From positions 3,828,322-3,892,321 of the forward strand of contig NZ_CP036273.1 in assembly GCF_007747215.1 (NCBI RefSeq): a DNA stretch of 64,000 bases, read 5' to 3'. How positions within the stretch are numbered: position 1 is the stretch's first letter; each line of letters starts with the position of its first letter. Both the position numbers and the translations under genes were made by a program. The notes below the pieces were generated by a model. That model ran no database searches and was not told the origin of the DNA. It saw only the letters and a program-made list of their open reading frames with translations. The stretch is from Urbifossiella limnaea. GTDB lineage: Bacteria; Planctomycetota; Planctomycetia; Gemmatales; Gemmataceae. This document shows, one piece after another, positions 61,368-64,000 of the stretch.

Positions 61368-62233
61368 CCGTAGCGCCCGATGCTCCTCCCGACCAGGTTC
61401 AGATCGCCGGAATCCGAACCCGGTCTGGAGGGCCGTCAGGTTCCGGGACCGCGGCCGGAGAAGCCCGTCGCGGTCACATGCGCTTGTCGGTGGTCGATCA
61501 AGTTTCACCACTCGCAGAAGTAGATGGCCGAAATTCGCAACCTGCTCGCCCGACATCCCCATCAACGCCAACGAACTTCCATTCTCTCGCCTCCGCACGA
61601 CAACGAGAGAATTCACAACTTCCTACCCCGCAATCACCCCCGCCGAAATCTCGCGCCGATCTCGCGCGCGAACCCCCTCGAAACCCCGGTTGTAACCTGT
61701 TTGCCCAGGGGAGCTTGCCGAACAGGTGCGAACTCGCGCCATCCAATCAGTTAACACCGACACCCCGGGGAGAGAAGCCCCGGGGTGTTCGCGTATCAGG
61801 GGCTTATTCCGCAAGGGTTTGGGCGTTGTGGGACGCGTGGGAAAGTCTCAGACCGGTCGGTCGGTTGGTGGAACGAGGAGTGCGAGTGTGGGCGTTTTGG
61901 GGGTGGGAGGGGCGGAAAGTCTCGCGGTCTCTGGAGAGTCGGGAGGCGACAGTTAACGGGACAGGCAGCACGCTGCCCCACATCACGAAGGAACACGTGC
62001 GGGCGTTTCTTCCGCGGGTCGGTGTCAGTGCGTAGAGTGCGGGTGAGGTCGCGGGTCGAGGTGGCCGACATCTGAGTGGTGCCTCGTGCCCGTCAGTTAA
62101 CCTGGTCCCGGGAGCCTGCGATCACATCACTGGTGGCACCCCGTGTGTCCCCGCTTGGGAAACTGCTCGACGATCACACCCTCCCGCGCCCGCGACCTCA
62201 CCCCTGTACCCATCGCCCACCGCGGAGGCGGTC
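61368..62233. other. Long non-coding region upstream of the IS110 transposase
   Basis: No gene is evident in 866 bases. It contains a GC-rich hairpin at 61758-61786. The last few hundred bases are probably the left end of the IS110 element, where the guide (bridge) RNA is encoded in the IS110 subgroup. The exact end is not visible. Confidence 0.5.
61758..61786. terminator. GC-rich hairpin, terminator-like
   Basis: A perfect 11-bp stem (ACACCCCGGGG and complement) with loop AGAGAAG. There is no T-tract, so terminator function is uncertain. Confidence 0.45.
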
Positions 62234-63676
62234 ATGAGTACGCGCACGACCCGGACGAAGACCACGACCGACCCGCCGAAGGCGCCCCCGCGGCCGCGCG
62301 CGGCCCGGCGGCTGCGGGTGACCAACCCCCACGCCGCCGGCATCGACATCCACTCCGACATCCACTGGGTCGCGGTCCCGCCCGACCACGCCCCCGCCCC
62401 GCCGCCCGACCACCCGGCCAACCTGCCGGCCCACGTGCGGGCGTTCGGGGCCTGCACCGCCGACCTGTACCAACTCGCCGACTGGCTGGCCGCCTGCGGG
62501 GTCCGGACGGTGGCGATGGAGTCCACCGGGGTGTACTGGATCCCGCTGTTCGAGCTGCTGGAGGCGCGGGGGCTCGAGGTGTACCTGGTCGACCCGCGGC
62601 AGTCGCGGCACGCGCCGGGCCGGCCCAAGAGCGACGTCCTCGACTGCCAGTGGCTCCAGCGGCTGCACAGCTACGGGCTGCTGACCGCGTCGTTCCGCCC
62701 GGCCGAGCGGGTGGTCGTCCTGCGGGCCTACCTGCGCCAGCGGCAGATGCTCCTGCGGTACGCGGGGCAGCACGTCCAGCACATGCAGAAGGCGCTGGAG
62801 CAGATGAACGTGAAGCTGACCGAGGTGGTCTCGGACGTCACCGGCGTCACCGGCCTGGCGATCATCAAGGCGATCCTCGCGGGCGAGCGCGACCCGGACG
62901 GGCTGGCCGGGCGGCGCAACGTGCTGTGCAAGCGGACCCGGGCGGAGATCGCCCGGGCGCTGGAGGGGAGCTGGCGCGCCGAGCACCTGTTCGCGCTCAA
63001 GCAGGCGGTGGCGCTGTACGAGTTCTACCACCAGCAGATGCGCGAGTGCGACGCCGAGCTGGAGGCCCACCTGCGGACGTTCGCGGACCGGGCCGACGGC
63101 CGCCCGCTCGAGGACCGGCCGGGTTACAAGCGCCGGTCGCGCCGGGCCAACGACCTGGCGTTCGAGGCCGTGCGCGAGCGGCTGTACCGGATGGCCGGGG
63201 TGGACCTGACGGTGCTGGAGGCGGTGGACGAGGGCCCGGCGCTGGTGATCCTCGCCGAGGTCGGCACGGACGTGAGCCGGTTCCCGACGGCCAAGCACTT
63301 CACGAGCTGGCTGGGCCTGTGCCCACAGCACCAGGGCTCGGCGGGGCGGATCAAGAGCCGGGGCGTGCGGCGCGGGGCCAACCGGGCGGGTCGGGCGTTA
63401 CGCCTGGCGGTGCGGGGCTGCCACCACGCCAAGAACGCGCTGGGGGCGTTCTACCGGCGGGTCCAGGCACGGGCCGGCGCGCCCAAGGCGATCGTGGCGA
63501 CGGCGCGGAAGCTGGCGGAGCGGGTGTACCGGCTGCTGCGGTACGGCGAGCAGTACGTGCGCCGGGACGCGGAGGAGTACGAGGCGGCCTACCGGGCGCG
63601 AGTCGTCAAGGGGCTGGCGCGACGAGCGGGCGAGTTGGGATATCGGCTGGAGCCGACGGCACCGACCGGGACATGA
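62234..63676 (+). CDS. IS110-family transposase (DEDD recombinase)
   Basis: The 480-residue protein has the DEDD RuvC-like N-terminal domain, with GIDIHSDIHWVAV (first Asp), MESTGVYW (Glu) and VDPRQ followed by KSDVLDCQW (Asp pair). The C-terminal Transposase_20 domain (LTVLEAVDEGPALVI, then TSWLGLCPQHQGSAG with candidate catalytic Ser) follows. IS110 enzymes use a bridge RNA to recognise target and donor. The ATG at 62234 has GGAGG. Terminal repeats are not obvious, as usual in this family. The reading frame is intact. Confidence 0.9.
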   Translation: MSTRTTRTKTTTDPPKAPPRPRAARRLRVTNPHAAGIDIHSDIHWVAVPPDHAPAPPPDHPANLPAHVRAFGACTADLYQLADWLAACGVRTVAMESTGVYWIPLFELLEARGLEVYLVDPRQSRHAPGRPKSDVLDCQWLQRLHSYGLLTASFRPAERVVVLRAYLRQRQMLLRYAGQHVQHMQKALEQMNVKLTEVVSDVTGVTGLAIIKAILAGERDPDGLAGRRNVLCKRTRAEIARALEGSWRAEHLFALKQAVALYEFYHQQMRECDAELEAHLRTFADRADGRPLEDRPGYKRRSRRANDLAFEAVRERLYRMAGVDLTVLEAVDEGPALVILAEVGTDVSRFPTAKHFTSWLGLCPQHQGSAGRIKSRGVRRGANRAGRALRLAVRGCHHAKNALGAFYRRVQARAGAPKAIVATARKLAERVYRLLRYGEQYVRRDAEEYEAAYRARVVKGLARRAGELGYRLEPTAPTGT

Positions 63677-64000
63677 GTGGGATAGGACCGATCGGGAGCC
63701 GCGGGCCGTGCGTCGCATCGGTCCCGCAGGGGGGCGTTGCGCTCACTCGGTCGAACCTCGACGCAACGCCCAGCGATCTCGACGGAGTGTTCCTTGGGAA
63801 CAGGCTGAGGGGGGCAGAACGACGAAACACCTAGGATTTCAGGCGTCTCGCGCCTATTAACTGGCGGGTTGGCCGTCGATGGCAAGTTCGTCCCAATAAT
63901 TCCTTCTGGGACGCCCGCCGACGTTCCGGCGCTTAACAGAATAGAGGCATCGATGGTGTGCGCTCTGCCGGCCCCAAGGCGTCTCCCACTCGCCCACGTT
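63677..64000. other. Downstream flank of the IS110 transposase
   Basis: No gene can be supported in these 324 bases. A part of this is presumably the right end of the IS. The remainder is unassigned and reaches the window edge. Confidence 0.5.

Noticed and set aside
61368-62233. Protein genes upstream of the IS110 transposase
   Set aside because: Several short frames exist on both strands, none with a credible start or a known motif.

Overview
The window is very GC-rich (roughly 70%) and carries several hallmarks of a planctomycete, most likely the family Gemmataceae. These include an ECF sigma factor next to a giant WD40 Ser/Thr kinase, a surface protein with an LEAFEDRVVP-type N-terminal motif, membrane proteins with N-terminal zinc ribbons (one with a DUF1559-like tail), a DUF1580 gene, many NtrC-type regulators, and IS21 and IS110 elements. 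Genus and species cannot be fixed from the sequence alone.

Region 1 (1-24.2 kb) is ordinary chromosome. It holds an ABC ATPase, a sigma-54 activator, a DbpA-RRM/UPF1-like helicase fusion, Nif3, a methyltransferase, an AI-2E-type permease with an added cytoplasmic domain, and a three-gene two-component operon whose sensor (12046-14085) carries a textbook ethylene-binding domain. Next come a second NtrC-type regulator, a beta-carbonic anhydrase, a cluster of small envelope or stress proteins (YqjD/YqjE-like, DUF1328, DUF2934), a GH13 branching enzyme, a BrkB-type membrane protein and a large zinc-ribbon membrane protein.

Region 2 (24.2-about 51.5 kb) is accessory DNA that starts at tRNA-Asp(GTC) with a tyrosine integrase 120 bp downstream. 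Its left part has a plasmid- or phage-like replication module (DUF1580, an unknown gene, a ParB-like protein, family A DNA polymerase, a winged-helix-like protein), a degraded terminase small subunit and a 39-bp tandem repeat. Its middle holds a remnant type I-C CRISPR-Cas locus, intact cas3 plus a cas5 cut by an IS21 element, with no other cas gene and no array. Its right part holds a ParB-domain/DNA methyltransferase fusion, a TerS-like helix-turn-helix protein, and a run of tiny ORFs overlapping by 4 nt. Several of these share a basic N-terminal motif, and some are duplicated and broken on either side of a TPR-like membrane protein. The block ends with a split gene that would, if restored, encode a PD-(D/E)XK-like nuclease joined to a STAND-type ATPase, a candidate anti-phage system.

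Region 3 (51.5-64 kb) contains a membrane protein bracketed by 50-bp direct repeats, then the ECF sigma / WD40-kinase / FG-GAP surface protein block. An identical 27-bp element lies upstream of both the kinase and the surface protein. The window ends with an IS110-family transposase and long non-coding flanks that may hold its guide RNA.

The most interesting items are the split nuclease-STAND gene, the translationally coupled micro-ORF array, the ethylene-receptor-like kinase, the IS21-truncated CRISPR locus and the shared 27-bp element.
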